Positions 1-10,400 of a DNA stretch of 64,000 nt are shown one piece after another; the stretch's first letter is position 1; each line of letters begins with the position of its first letter. The stretch covers positions 181,428,436 to 181,492,435 of the forward strand of contig OZ038379.1 of the NCBI GenBank assembly GCA_964036045.1. The letters are read 5' to 3'. The notes below the pieces were generated by a model. It searched no databases. It saw only the letters and a list, made by a program, of their open reading frames with translations, and had not been told where the DNA came from. Position numbers and translations under genes: made by a program. This stretch comes from Eutreptiella sp. 'Long Island Sound 2002' (Eukaryota > Euglenozoa > Euglenophyceae > Eutreptiales > Eutreptiaceae).

Positions 1-2440
1 CTTGAACTCGCCGCACTGCCGCTCCGTCCGCAGCTTGTGGATCTTGGCCTGCATCTCCACCACCCCCACCTCCTCCTTGTAGTGCGGGGTGCAGCCCCGG
101 AGGGGGGCCGGCGGGCCCGGGGCGATCTTCCAGCGCTTCCTCCCGGAGAGCTGGTAGGTGAAGTTCTCCATGAAGTCGAAATGCCAGTCTGTGACGTGCC
201 CAGAACGGGATACGAAGGTCTCGATCTCGCCGCGGTTGTCGCCGTCGGGGAACACGCCGGCGAACATGAGGCCGAGGTCGCGCTGGAACGGGGTCACGAG
301 CCGGTGCTCGAGCTCCTGCGGCGCGTGGAGTCGTGGACGTGTTATCCGCAACCGGCTGCAGGCGGTCCACCGAGCAAATGGCCCCATCGCCGGAGGGCCC
401 CAGGGAATGATGCATGACGTTGCGAACCCATGACTTCGGTTAGGTTGAGGGGAGGAGGGGGGGATGCGCACACATGCGCGCGCGCGTGGTCCCGCTGTTT
501 GGGCACGGAGATGGTGAAGGGGAGGGTTGATCGCTGTAACCCCCCCCCCGGAGGAAGCGTGGGCTGTCGCATGTGCACAAGAAGCGATCAGCAGAAAGCG
601 CAGGAAAACACTCGGCTCGTCAGTGGCCTACAACCCCAGAGGCACCGCTCTGTCGCAAACAGTGAAACACGAAGGCGCCCTGTGGATTGCTGCAGGACAC
701 CAACAAGCAGTTGCCAGCGCCATGTGACGACCACATGATGAGCCGGGCCCATGCCCAGAATGGCGCACGCGGCGCGCTCCGGGTACGCACCGGGCACCCG
801 TACCCCCGTCCAATACCGCCGCCCCGCAGCATCTTATAGATTGACTGGATTTGCCAAGGCGGGGGCATGCGGTATCTGCTACCGACCACGATTCTGCCAA
901 TACCACTGCCCCACCCTCTCCGCAGGAGCCCAGGGGCAGCTCACACGCACTTCCACGCGCTCGGTCCTGATTTTCTTCGCAAGAGTGCATTCTGGCGCTC
1001 TTGCGTCCGCAACACGTCTCCAAGTGACCCCGTGACCCGGGGCTGATAGTGGGAGGGCGCGCAGCTCCCCCGTACCCCGCACCCCCGACCCTCCAACAAC
1101 AACCCAACAGCACCCCCCACGATCAGCGACAGGCAGCGGTCGCGACAGGTAGGGGGGCGGGGGGAGGGCCCCTGTGTGCAGACTGGTGCTACCAGTTTCC
1201 GGGTTTGTCCTGTCTCACACCAGTGCATGACCCGGCCCCACCGATCCGCCTGGGGCCTGCGGCGTGGGGGGAGGGGGTCTCTATGTGTAGATGTATGTTA
1301 CGAACTTCGACAGGGATCTCAGATCAACAGAGGCCCCCGAGGCGAGTGCAGACCTGCCACCCAATCAGCCACATCAAACCCCAGAGCGTCCCTGCAGAGC
1401 ACGCACCACACCACCGGATCCGCCAATGCAGACCGGACAACGAAGGTGCCAGCAATCGTGCCTCAGGTACACCGCAGTGCGCCCGCGTGCCGGACTGCGT
1501 GCGCGTCGTCCCAAACCCACGCTGGGTCTGGCGGTTCACCACAGTGCAGTGGTGTTGCGTCAGGCCGTCATCCGGTTGCAGCTCCACAACCCCCCGCCCC
1601 CCCACGCACCCACCCCTCGTCCCATCCAAACAACTACAGCAATCTGTTACCGTGCAAACCCGAAAATTTTGCGGATGTTGCGTGGGTCCTTTGACTGTTA
1701 TTTACGCTAAAAAAAATTTTTTGCGAACGTCATTTTTCCGAAGGGCATGCAGCCTAAAAGAAATATTTTTCTTGCCTTTTTTTTTTTGCGGTACAACACC
1801 ACCTTGCGCCGGGAATTAATCAGTTTGGCAAACAATTAATATTTGTATGGTATTCATCCCGGCCTGCCGTGTGGGTCCGATGCCAAGCGTAGCGTCAGGA
1901 TGCTCAGTCACACGGCAGTGCATGCGGGGGTACCTGCGGCGCGCGGAAGTAGAGGGAGGCGCCCGAGAGGTGTAGGACCTGCGCCGTGCGCGGGTCGTCA
2001 ACGGTGATGGAGTCGCAGCAGTCGACGGAATGGGTGGAGGAGGGGGTGGTGGCGGAGGAGGCGGCGGGCCGGGCATGCTCCTTGACCCAGCAGTGGATCT
2101 GCTCCGAGGGCGTCGCGTCGAGCAGCATGCCCAGGTCCATGTCGTGCAGGTGCTCCTCCACCAGCGCCGCGAAGCGGGCCGGCGGGGCGTGCACAGCCAG
2201 CGCCTTCTTCTTCCAGACGGAGGCGAAGAATTCGGGGGCACCGATCGGGTGCAGGAAGGCGTCCAGCACGCGCCGCCGGCCCCGGGAGCCCAGCACGTCG
2301 ACGGCCTTGGCGAGCGTGAGTTCTCGCACGACTGACGCCCGCGTCGCGCTTGCTGATGCTCCGCCGCGGCCCAGGGGCCTCACCGGGCCGCCCTGCGTTG
2401 CGCTTTTGAGTCGCCGCTTCTTCGCCTTTGGTTCGGACAT
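1..2440 (-). CDS. JmjC/cupin-fold oxygenase gene, 5' part (exon 1 1934-2440, exon 2 1-315, continues beyond window)
   Basis: Exon 1 starts at the ATG ending at 2440 and encodes 169 residues. It opens with a lysine/arginine-rich stretch (KAKKRRLK, a possible nuclear signal), followed by a segment like the N-terminal part of ribosomal-oxygenase/cupin proteins (FFASVWKKKALAVH). It ends ...LYFRAPQ at a GTACCC donor. Exon 2 resumes after a CGCCGCAG acceptor with ELEHRLVTPF and reads open for 105 codons to the window edge. Both exon boundaries are phase 0. Exon 2 carries DWHFDFMENFTYQL, in which His214 and Asp216 match the HxD iron-binding pair of JmjC Fe(II)/2-oxoglutarate oxygenases. The third ligand histidine would lie outside the window. 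Family knowledge suggests protein or histone hydroxylation or demethylation; the substrate cannot be read from this fragment. The gene is divergent from DMC1, about 5 kb away. Confidence 0.85.
316..1933 (-). other. Intron of the JmjC gene
   Basis: This 1618-bp intron has a GTACCC donor at 1933-1928 and a GCAG acceptor at 317-316 on the minus strand. It is GC-rich with runs of C or G. The open frames within it have no recognisable domains and look like chance frames. Near 1690-1800 there is an AT-rich patch with T-runs. Confidence 0.8.
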
Positions 2441-4019
2441 GGGATGCCAAAGCCTGAACAGCGCGGGACGGGGCGTCGGCTAGCGACAGCGGATGCGGCA
2501 TGAGAGGGAAAGGGCGACCGGAGGGAGAGGGATGGGGGATGGCCAGAGGAAGGGGGATGATCGGCATGCCTGCACCGCGCACGGCCTGCGTGCAGGCGAC
2601 TGCATGGCTACGACACACCGGTACACCACACTTCCATCCTTGGCACATCGATGGCTCCATATCCAATGCCTTGTTCTCGTCGAGATGAAGATTCCTCCAA
2701 AGGGCGGGGGGTGGGGTTGCTCTTTTCACAATGCAGAGCAAAGCACAAGAACGCTTGTCAAAAACCCATGGGCTGACCAGAGTTGGCCAATTTGCTGCAT
2801 GTAGATTGCAAATTGCAGATTGATGCTTGTTGCACTGCGTGTGGATTGATGTTGGTTTAAGGGATTGTGGATTTCCACGGGCGAGCTAGTTGTTGCAACA
2901 CAACACAACTTGCTTTGAGCCGAAGTAGTGCTACCCCTTTAGCCTCCATCATACGGACGGGCCTCTGCACCCACTACCTTTGCCAATGCCCTTGGCAAGT
3001 CTTCAATATGAAAGAGTAGCCGCTGATATAACCTCAGATATCAGAGCAGCCCCTAACAGAGAATTCCGGGGTGCTCTACTGTTCTAAATCCAACATGTCC
3101 CATTATCCACAGGAGAGCGAAATCCAGGGCAACCTACTCCGCAAGTTCACTGTCTTGAGCCAGCAAGTGTGCCCCAAGCCGCGGGCTCCCACCAATACCA
3201 AGCCACCCAAGCCTTCCCCATCCACCAACCGCATCTAGCCCTGGAGCGGAGGCCAAGGTTACCAGGTCTCCCTTCGCAACGGCAACGCGCTGGGGTGCAC
3301 ACATAGCCCACAGCCGAACTGCTGGTGTGCCACCCACCCCCGAGTCCCAGCCGACGGCTACAATAAGTGACCTTTCCGCCACACCGATAGCCGGGGACGG
3401 GCGTTCTTGCATAGGGTGACACGACATGGTTCGATCCGAGAGGCATTCTCCTGCCATGGGTCGCCCTCGCTAGCATTGGCACTGGCTTCCAAATAGACGA
3501 CGTCATGCCGTCGCTTCAGATCATCTCTTCATAAATGAGCGCCTTTAAAGCGGCATGGAATTCAACGAGTATTAGTTTCACGCGGAAGGTGGGTCGCAAT
3601 TGCCGGGTTTGCACGAGGTCACACACAAATTGGTCAAGCCCGAGGGCTTCGCATGTGGTTCCTAAAAGTGCCCATGATTCCTTCAAACGAGAGAACTCTG
3701 GGATCGACATGATTTTGCTCAAATGGCTTGTGCCTTTGGCATTGCGTTCCGCCCTTAACCCCCCCTCCCCACCGGATGGTGGGAAACTACATGCAAATCA
3801 ATGAACACGAGCGAGCGCTCCACAATGTCAAAACACACAATCTCTGCCCCCAACGATTCATCATGGTTCATCGCGATTGTGATGGTGATTGTTAGTGGCG
3901 GACACACGACTAGAGTCCCACTTAAGACCCCATTTGTGCACCCCATTTGAGCAGCCATTCAAATAAATTTCCCGAAGGTTTCTGGTTTCAACAATAACCT
4001 TGCACTTCGTCGACACCTC

Positions 4020-4805
4020 CCTTGCCGAAAGCCGTTAGTCCGCGGATCACTGATCCGCGGGGGTCCAAAAACCCCCCCCTCCCCCCCCCAAAATGATCCG
4101 CGGATCACGGATCACCTACCCCATAAACCCCCCCCCCCCACACTGCCTAGCAAAATGATCCACGATTTCCCGGACCATCCATGCAGACACGTGATGATCC
4201 AACGGGTAGTAACAATAACACATAGTGCAAGTACAAAGCACCATATTGATCCACCAATTTGTGTAAAAAAATGATCCAAAAATGTAAGTTCCAAAAAAGA
4301 AATGACACAAATTGGTGGATCATTTCTTTTGTGGAACTTGCATTTTTGGATCATATTTTTTCCACACAAATTGGTGGATCATTTCTTTTTTGGAACTTGC
4401 ATTTTTGGATCATTTTTGTTTCGCTAAGTTCCAAAAAAGAAATGATCCACCGATTCATGTTCACAAAAATGATCCAAAAATGTAACTTCCAAATGTAAGT
4501 ATCACACAGCAACATATTGGACCAACAATGTGTCTAAAAAAAAAGAACCCAAAATGGAAATTCACTTGTTCCAACAATTTAACTTCCAAAAAATGATCCA
4601 CAAGTCCACAAGACCATTGGCACAGAGTTGAAAGTGCAATCAGCAAAATGGTCCAAAATGGTCCAAGAGCGATCCAAAAGTGATCCACGGATCACCACCC
4701 TCGAAACCCCCCCCCTCCCCGCTGCCTAGTGTTTGGATCAAAAATGATCCGGATCACCCACCCAATAACCCCCCCCCCCCCTCCCCCCTCCCTGCCTGCC
4801 GCACT
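4020..4805. repeat. GATCC-rich inverted-repeat cluster with poly-C flanks
   Basis: The core (about 4246-4498) is made of roughly 60-bp units in alternating orientation. One orientation reads TTGGTGGATCATTTCTTTT then GGAACTTGCATTTTTGGATC (about 4307-4360 and 4370-4412). The reverse orientation occurs at about 4246-4305 and 4428-4490. The 16-bp string GATCCACCAATTTGTG at 4246 is mirrored by CACAAATTGGTGGATC near 4306. Both flanks (about 4030-4150 and 4680-4805) contain GATCCGCGGATCAC-like palindromes, C-runs of 9-14 and the word CTGCCTAG. The structure suggests a foldback or MITE-like element or satellite. No ORF is evident. Confidence 0.75.
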
Positions 4806-5508
4806 TAGGGGGTTAAGAACAGGTCAAGTGCGTCGTCCGTGGTGATGTCACAACTTCTCAAGGTCAAATCGTCGTAATCAAAAGGCCGAACACGGATGCA
4901 TGGTTGAAGAATCGGTGAGCATCTTTGGGATCCAAAACCGCTTGCTTGGATTTGAGGTATGGTGGGGCACTTGGTCCTTCATGATTTGATGACCTCTTCA
5001 ACCATGTGGTCGTCATTTTTCAACATGTCTGTCAGAGGATTCATGATCAATGGTGCCATCCACGGTAATTGTATCATGGATGCACTCATTGTGCGCCGTT
5101 CAAACCATTTGCCAAATGGCACTAATTATGTGCAATCTCTTCATGGAATGTGGCAGTGGCAGTATCCTCGTGTTCCATGTGTTTTCCCAACTAGTGGTGC
5201 CGTCACGTCGATTAGATCCGAGGAATGGTCAAGAGGGACCGATGATACTAACTCGATCATTGATGTCTAAACGCCAATATTTCAAATATTTTGCATGGAT
5301 TGTCAGCGCCCACAATTCGGGGGTCGCTTCCCCGAACAAATTTGATACTGAGTGTGCAGGAACCCTCGCATTACGCCAAGCCTATGCGCAAGTAATCACA
5401 CCATCAAAAAACGTTGGGGGCATTCCATTCGGCCGTCGCCCATCACTTGGATGGGGCGCTACAAAATTCTCCTTGGTAGCGGCTAGGTGAAGTTTCCATT
5501 GGAATCAT

Positions 5509-5536
5509 CATCGCATCGCATCGCATCGCATCGATC
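5509..5536. repeat. CATCG microsatellite
   Basis: Five near-perfect copies of CATCG in tandem, ending in an ATCG partial copy. Confidence 0.9.
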
Positions 5537-7401
5537 GCCGTTTTCAATTGATAGGTGATTAAGCTAAGTGAATCATGTGCTTCTACCGCCCCCCGTAAGC
5601 TCTAAAAACACTCAAGTCATAGGGAGCCCATGCTTTCGAGAAATCTTGAGGAGCCGTGGTAGTGCCCCTCTAGTCTTGGCGTTCCTTGGGTCGAAAATGG
5701 AATCCTTGGGGGAGGGGGGCAATTTTTTGCTCCACTTGATTAGAAAACTGGCCTCAATTTCGGAATTTGGGCATGTGAAGGTGAATCAAGTGCAAGTTGC
5801 AAATTCAAATGTGGGCCTCTTCTCTGATTGGGAGAATACCCAAAGCACGGAGCACGTCAAGATGGGGAAAACATGGACCTCTTGTAGCTGCTACTTACAA
5901 CAAAACGGTTGAATTGCCCAACCCAAGCACATGACAACAAGAGGCAGGAGACCCTCGGAAGTGCAATGAAAGAAGTAAGCTCACCCAAAACCTAGTTGTT
6001 TGGCCCACACAAAACCTAACCAGACGCACCAATGGCGTGGTTCATCTTCATTAGATTGGTACCCAAGGTCCAAAGTGATTTACAGCAACAGTGCCAAAAT
6101 CGGCTGCATCACTATTTGTTTAAATCTACATTTGCATTTTTCGGTCCCGAGCATTTTTACATTACATTTACAGTTACGGCATGGTGATCTACCAGCGCTA
6201 CACTTGCGGCGGTTGATCGTAGCACTGGTTGACTGTAAAAATCAAGTGTCTTTGAAGGTATGAATGCGATTTTTTTGTTATATTGGACAATTCTTTTTCC
6301 TCACGACCACGGTATCTCCTCAATATCTTGCTTTCACGATGGGACGCACGGCACGGCGAGTGGCACTAGCAAAAATCCATCATGAAAGACAGAAGCCTGA
6401 AGAGCAAATAGTAGTTCAACTTGCCACTAACTTGCCCACCTCAAGGGTGGGCCTGGGTTGTGGCACATCGGGCTTTTCGTCACTTATGGCATGTAGTGTG
6501 GAAACCCAGCGACGCTAGCAATAGTGTGCCGAGGCACCTCCTGAGCTGAAAAAAAAAAGCCGGTAGCATCTGTCTATGTGCTTTATGGTATGGGCACAGT
6601 GGTGACCCCTGTGTGCTTGTGTGTCACCTCATTACTTCAAATCTAGTGTCCCCTGCCTGAAAATCGCTGCGGTATTGTGTGTGGCCATACCCATTCGCGT
6701 TAGGCGACCACGCACGATGGGAATCCACCATGGGGCCGGGTAGCCTTTGATATGAAGTTCTGTGCAGTTCCTGCAGCAAGTGGATAAGGTGGTCAAAAAG
6801 AGTGTTTTTTTTCCTATCGAACTCACCATCCCATATTGGAGGGAGGGTGAGGAGGCGGAGGTCACGGACGATGAGAGGACACCGTGTAACGTGGCCCGCT
6901 GGTTAAGTGCTTCACTCGGTCACATGCTTCACTCGGTCACGGAGGGACTAGTCTTCATAGTGTTCACAGCTAGATTGGTGCTACATTGGTCCATTGCTCG
7001 TGTTGTGTTTGGAGGGAGGGAGTCTACATTGGGCGCCGAAGGAGCCAAGGCAAAAATTCAAAGAAAATGCCATCTTCTATTCCTCACCCCCCGCTCCACT
7101 AAAAATCACTTTTTAGAATTTGCATTCTTCAGTACGGTTTTTTCACATTTGCAAAGTTTTGTGCTTCGCCTCCATTATTATACTGTATTTTCAACTTTGG
7201 ACCCCCAAGAACCCAAAAACAATACAAAAGCCTGAGCGTCAAGATCTGGTAGATTATCAGCAAAAGATATCAGCAAATACGCAGTGGAGATGTTCACAAA
7301 AAGCAAGCAGCTCAAAGAGCGGATTTACCATGGTATCGATCACGGGCTTACTGAAGGTCGCGTGTTCTATGGGTAACTACTAACGATAACGGCAACCAGG
7401 A

Positions 7402-7449
7402 ATGACAACGACCCTTGAGCCAGGAATGACAACGACCCTTGAGCCCCAA
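7402..7449 (+). repeat. 24-nt tandem duplication at the DMC1 start
   Basis: The words ATGACAACGACCCTTGAGCC at 7402 and again at 7426 give the repeated N-terminal peptide [15 protein letters not shown]. The duplication is in frame and supplies two alternative start codons. Confidence 0.9.
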
Positions 7450-10400
7450 AGAACACAAGAGTGCGAGGAAGACGATGTGCTCCCTTTCGAGGAACTCGAG
7501 AAGCTACAGGTCTCTGTGCACACGGAGAGATCCAAGAGATACCTCAGTGCCATTCCTTCATTAAGTTTGGCTTTTCTGCTGTTTATTTGTTACTCGCAGG
7601 AAATGGGAGTTGCTCAGCAAGATATCGCGAAAGTGAAGAGCGCCGGCATCCACACACTTGGCGGGATGCTAATGGTGTGCCCACGAAAACACAAGTTCAA
7701 CTACAAAGAGAAGAATGTGCTTTCGTGGTTCATAGTTGCACTACTTGCGGTGATGTCCTTGCGTTCCGTCTCCATGTAGGTCACCAAGAAAAGTATGTAG
7801 TTGGTATTGTGTTTCGTTCCGCCTCATCGGATTCGTGTTTCATTGGATGTCCCCCATCCCAACAGCCTTATGCAACGTGAAGGGGCTTTCCGAAGCAAAA
7901 GGTTTGTTACTTTCTTGGGGACAATCGGCGGTTGTCTGAGGTAGACCATTTGGTTGCGTGGTCGTGCATCCGCCGGGTATTGCGGCATTTTTGTTCGCCT
8001 CTCTAGTTGACAAGATGTTGGAAGCCGTCGCTAAGATTCAATTCAATGGATTTCTTACTGGTGTAGAGATGTTGGAAAAGCGTGCGCAAGTCATCAAGGT
8101 TACCACCGGCTCAAAGTCATTAGATGACCTCCTATGTGGAGGCATCGAAACGATGGTGTGCGTTCCTGTGAACCGCCGTGGCATCTTTCGAACACAATAT
8201 GCACTGCACATGCCAACTCAATCGGTACGACGATTTCCGACCGAATGCGACGAAAGTCAACACGATTTCAAGCATGTCATACCCTCCCCTACGTAGTCAA
8301 TTACCGAGTCGTTTGGCGAGTTCCGGACCGGCAAGACGCAATTATGCCATACACTTTGCGTGACTTCGCAATTGCCAAAGACGATGGGTATGCATGTTTT
8401 GTTCTTCCGGAGTACATGTGACGTTGACAACGCCTTGAGATGTGCACCCCTCGTGCCTTGGTCCGACTCCTTATGCAGGTGGTGGCAACGGCAAAGTTGC
8501 TTACATCGATACGGAGGGGACGTTGTATGTTTGCTTGCTTGAAATCGTATGTGCTCATTCATGATCTCTCGTATTCCCTATTCTTTCAGTCGGCCGGAGA
8601 GAATCAAGCCTATCGCCGAGGTGTTCCCCGCCCTTCTTGTCGACAGCCGCTTTCATTTAATTTGGTACTCGATCGCTCCGGTGTGTCGGTGGGGAGTAGT
8701 GGCGCTTTCGGCAAGATTTGTCTCACTTTTGGGTGGAGTTGCACCAAATCTCCCACCGCTTTGTGTGGGTTGCCATTGATTCGCTTGCAGTATTCGGCAT
8801 TTTGGTGTTAGAGATTCGGATTGGACCCCAATGCGGCGTTGGAGAACATCCTCGTGGCCCGTGCATACACGCACGAACATCAAATGAACCTTTTAAACTG
8901 CGTTGCGGCTAAAATGGTATGTAGCCGTTCTAACAAGCACGCCCGACGTGGTCAAATGGTGATCGCATAATTTCAAACACTATCATGGCGATAATTCACA
9001 GTGGAATATCGTGTTGTCCAAACAAATAGTGGTGGAACTGAAGCATTGTGCCACTCACCAACCTCGTCATTCGCTAGAAATTTGCGCAGGCAATACGCTT
9101 GGAAGCCCGCTTCGTTTTGGCTTTGTAGGTGGACGATCAATTTCGACTCTTGGTATCTTGCCTCCGTGGGATGTGCCGGCAGCCGTGTACTTCTCTCTTT
9201 AGGAGATCCGCAACAATTTGTGAGCTCACGATGCCATAGCCTTGCCGAGATAGGCCACAACCATACGAGCGCCACAGCCTTGCCTTGGCGTGGCAAGCCC
9301 CAAGTGTCACTTCCCATGCGGGGCAAGCCTTGGGAAGCGCCCGAACAAACGCCCACCGATCTAATCGCTGCCGGCAAGCATTTCGTGCGGCACGTTTTGT
9401 GTGATTGTGGTGTATCTCCACACGGCGACGGTGAGAGGGTATGCATGACCACGGAGCTATTCATCATTTCTCGTTGGCGCACGGAAAGGAGCCACGGATA
9501 GTGGTTTGGGTGACCGACGGGGTAAACCTACGTGATGGCATTCGCGACATCCGGTGTACGGCGACGGGTGCAGTTCGTGGATGCCGTGATAGGCAAAGGG
9601 TGCAATGGCGGGGGATTTGGACGTTGGTATCGCCTCGCCAGCTCTCTTTGGTTGCATCGTTTTTGTCGAGCTTTGCATTGCAAGTTTGTGAAAAACGGCA
9701 ACTCACCATGGGTGTCATCGTTTTCCGTCACCGACCGAGCTCCGCTAAGCCGCACTTCGTTGCATTTTACCTCACGTTCGACCGCTTATATCCCACACAA
9801 TACCGAAACGTCGTACAAGGTTGGACGAGAGCACAAAAATACGACATTGCGTGGCGGGGGGGGGGGGGGGGCGGGCGGGCGGGCATCGGCTCAAGTGATC
9901 TACCATCGGCACCATGAAATCAACGTGGCCAAGGCATGCACAACAAAGCGGCCGAGAACAAGCTCCGCCCTCCCGGTCGCCGGGGCAGGGGCACAACCGC
10001 TGATGCAATCGAAGCAAACTACCTTCTTTCTTCCCTTGCCCCAAAGTGGTATTGTGCGACATCGGCAATGCGTTCGCAACACTCGGAGGAGGGACCCTCT
10101 TTGTCGTCGCGTCGCGGTAAAGAGTTGAGCGTCGCCCCACCAAACAGCGTTGTAGAGCGTAGCCCCCTTCCCCCACCCCACGCACTAGATGTGGCACGCT
10201 TGCTCCGCTTTTTGAATCGTGGCACCCTTTCGGGTTGGCATGCGCGGAGGGCGGTTGGTGGTCCGTAGACGGCGGCTGAGGCAAATTCCCGCACTAGTTG
10301 GCCGCAATAATCTAAAACGCAAGGAAACGCCGCTTCGTCGGTGGAAAGCTTGTTGACGAAAAGCTTCCACGCCATTCTGACCAGGCATGCCGTGCGCATA

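Larger units (their letters stand above)
2441..7401. other. Intergenic region between divergent JmjC and DMC1 genes
   Basis: About 5 kb with no exon I can recognise. It should contain the two divergent promoters, but no convincing TATA box or other core motif stands out. It holds the GATCC-rich inverted-repeat cluster (4020-4805) and a CATCG microsatellite (about 5509-5536). A few frames of around 100 codons (for example 4959-5270 and 5568-5912) have no recognisable family and no supporting splice structure. Confidence 0.6.

Noticed and set aside
1049-1819. 256-codon plus-strand open frame
   Set aside because: It lies in the JmjC intron and is low-complexity, Pro/Arg-rich, with no recognisable domain.
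4959-5490. Overlapping plus-strand frames of 103 and 146 codons, and a minus-strand stretch near 4830-5100 that looked mildly protein-like
   Set aside because: No family was recognised, no start or splice structure could be supported, and stops interrupt the minus-strand version.
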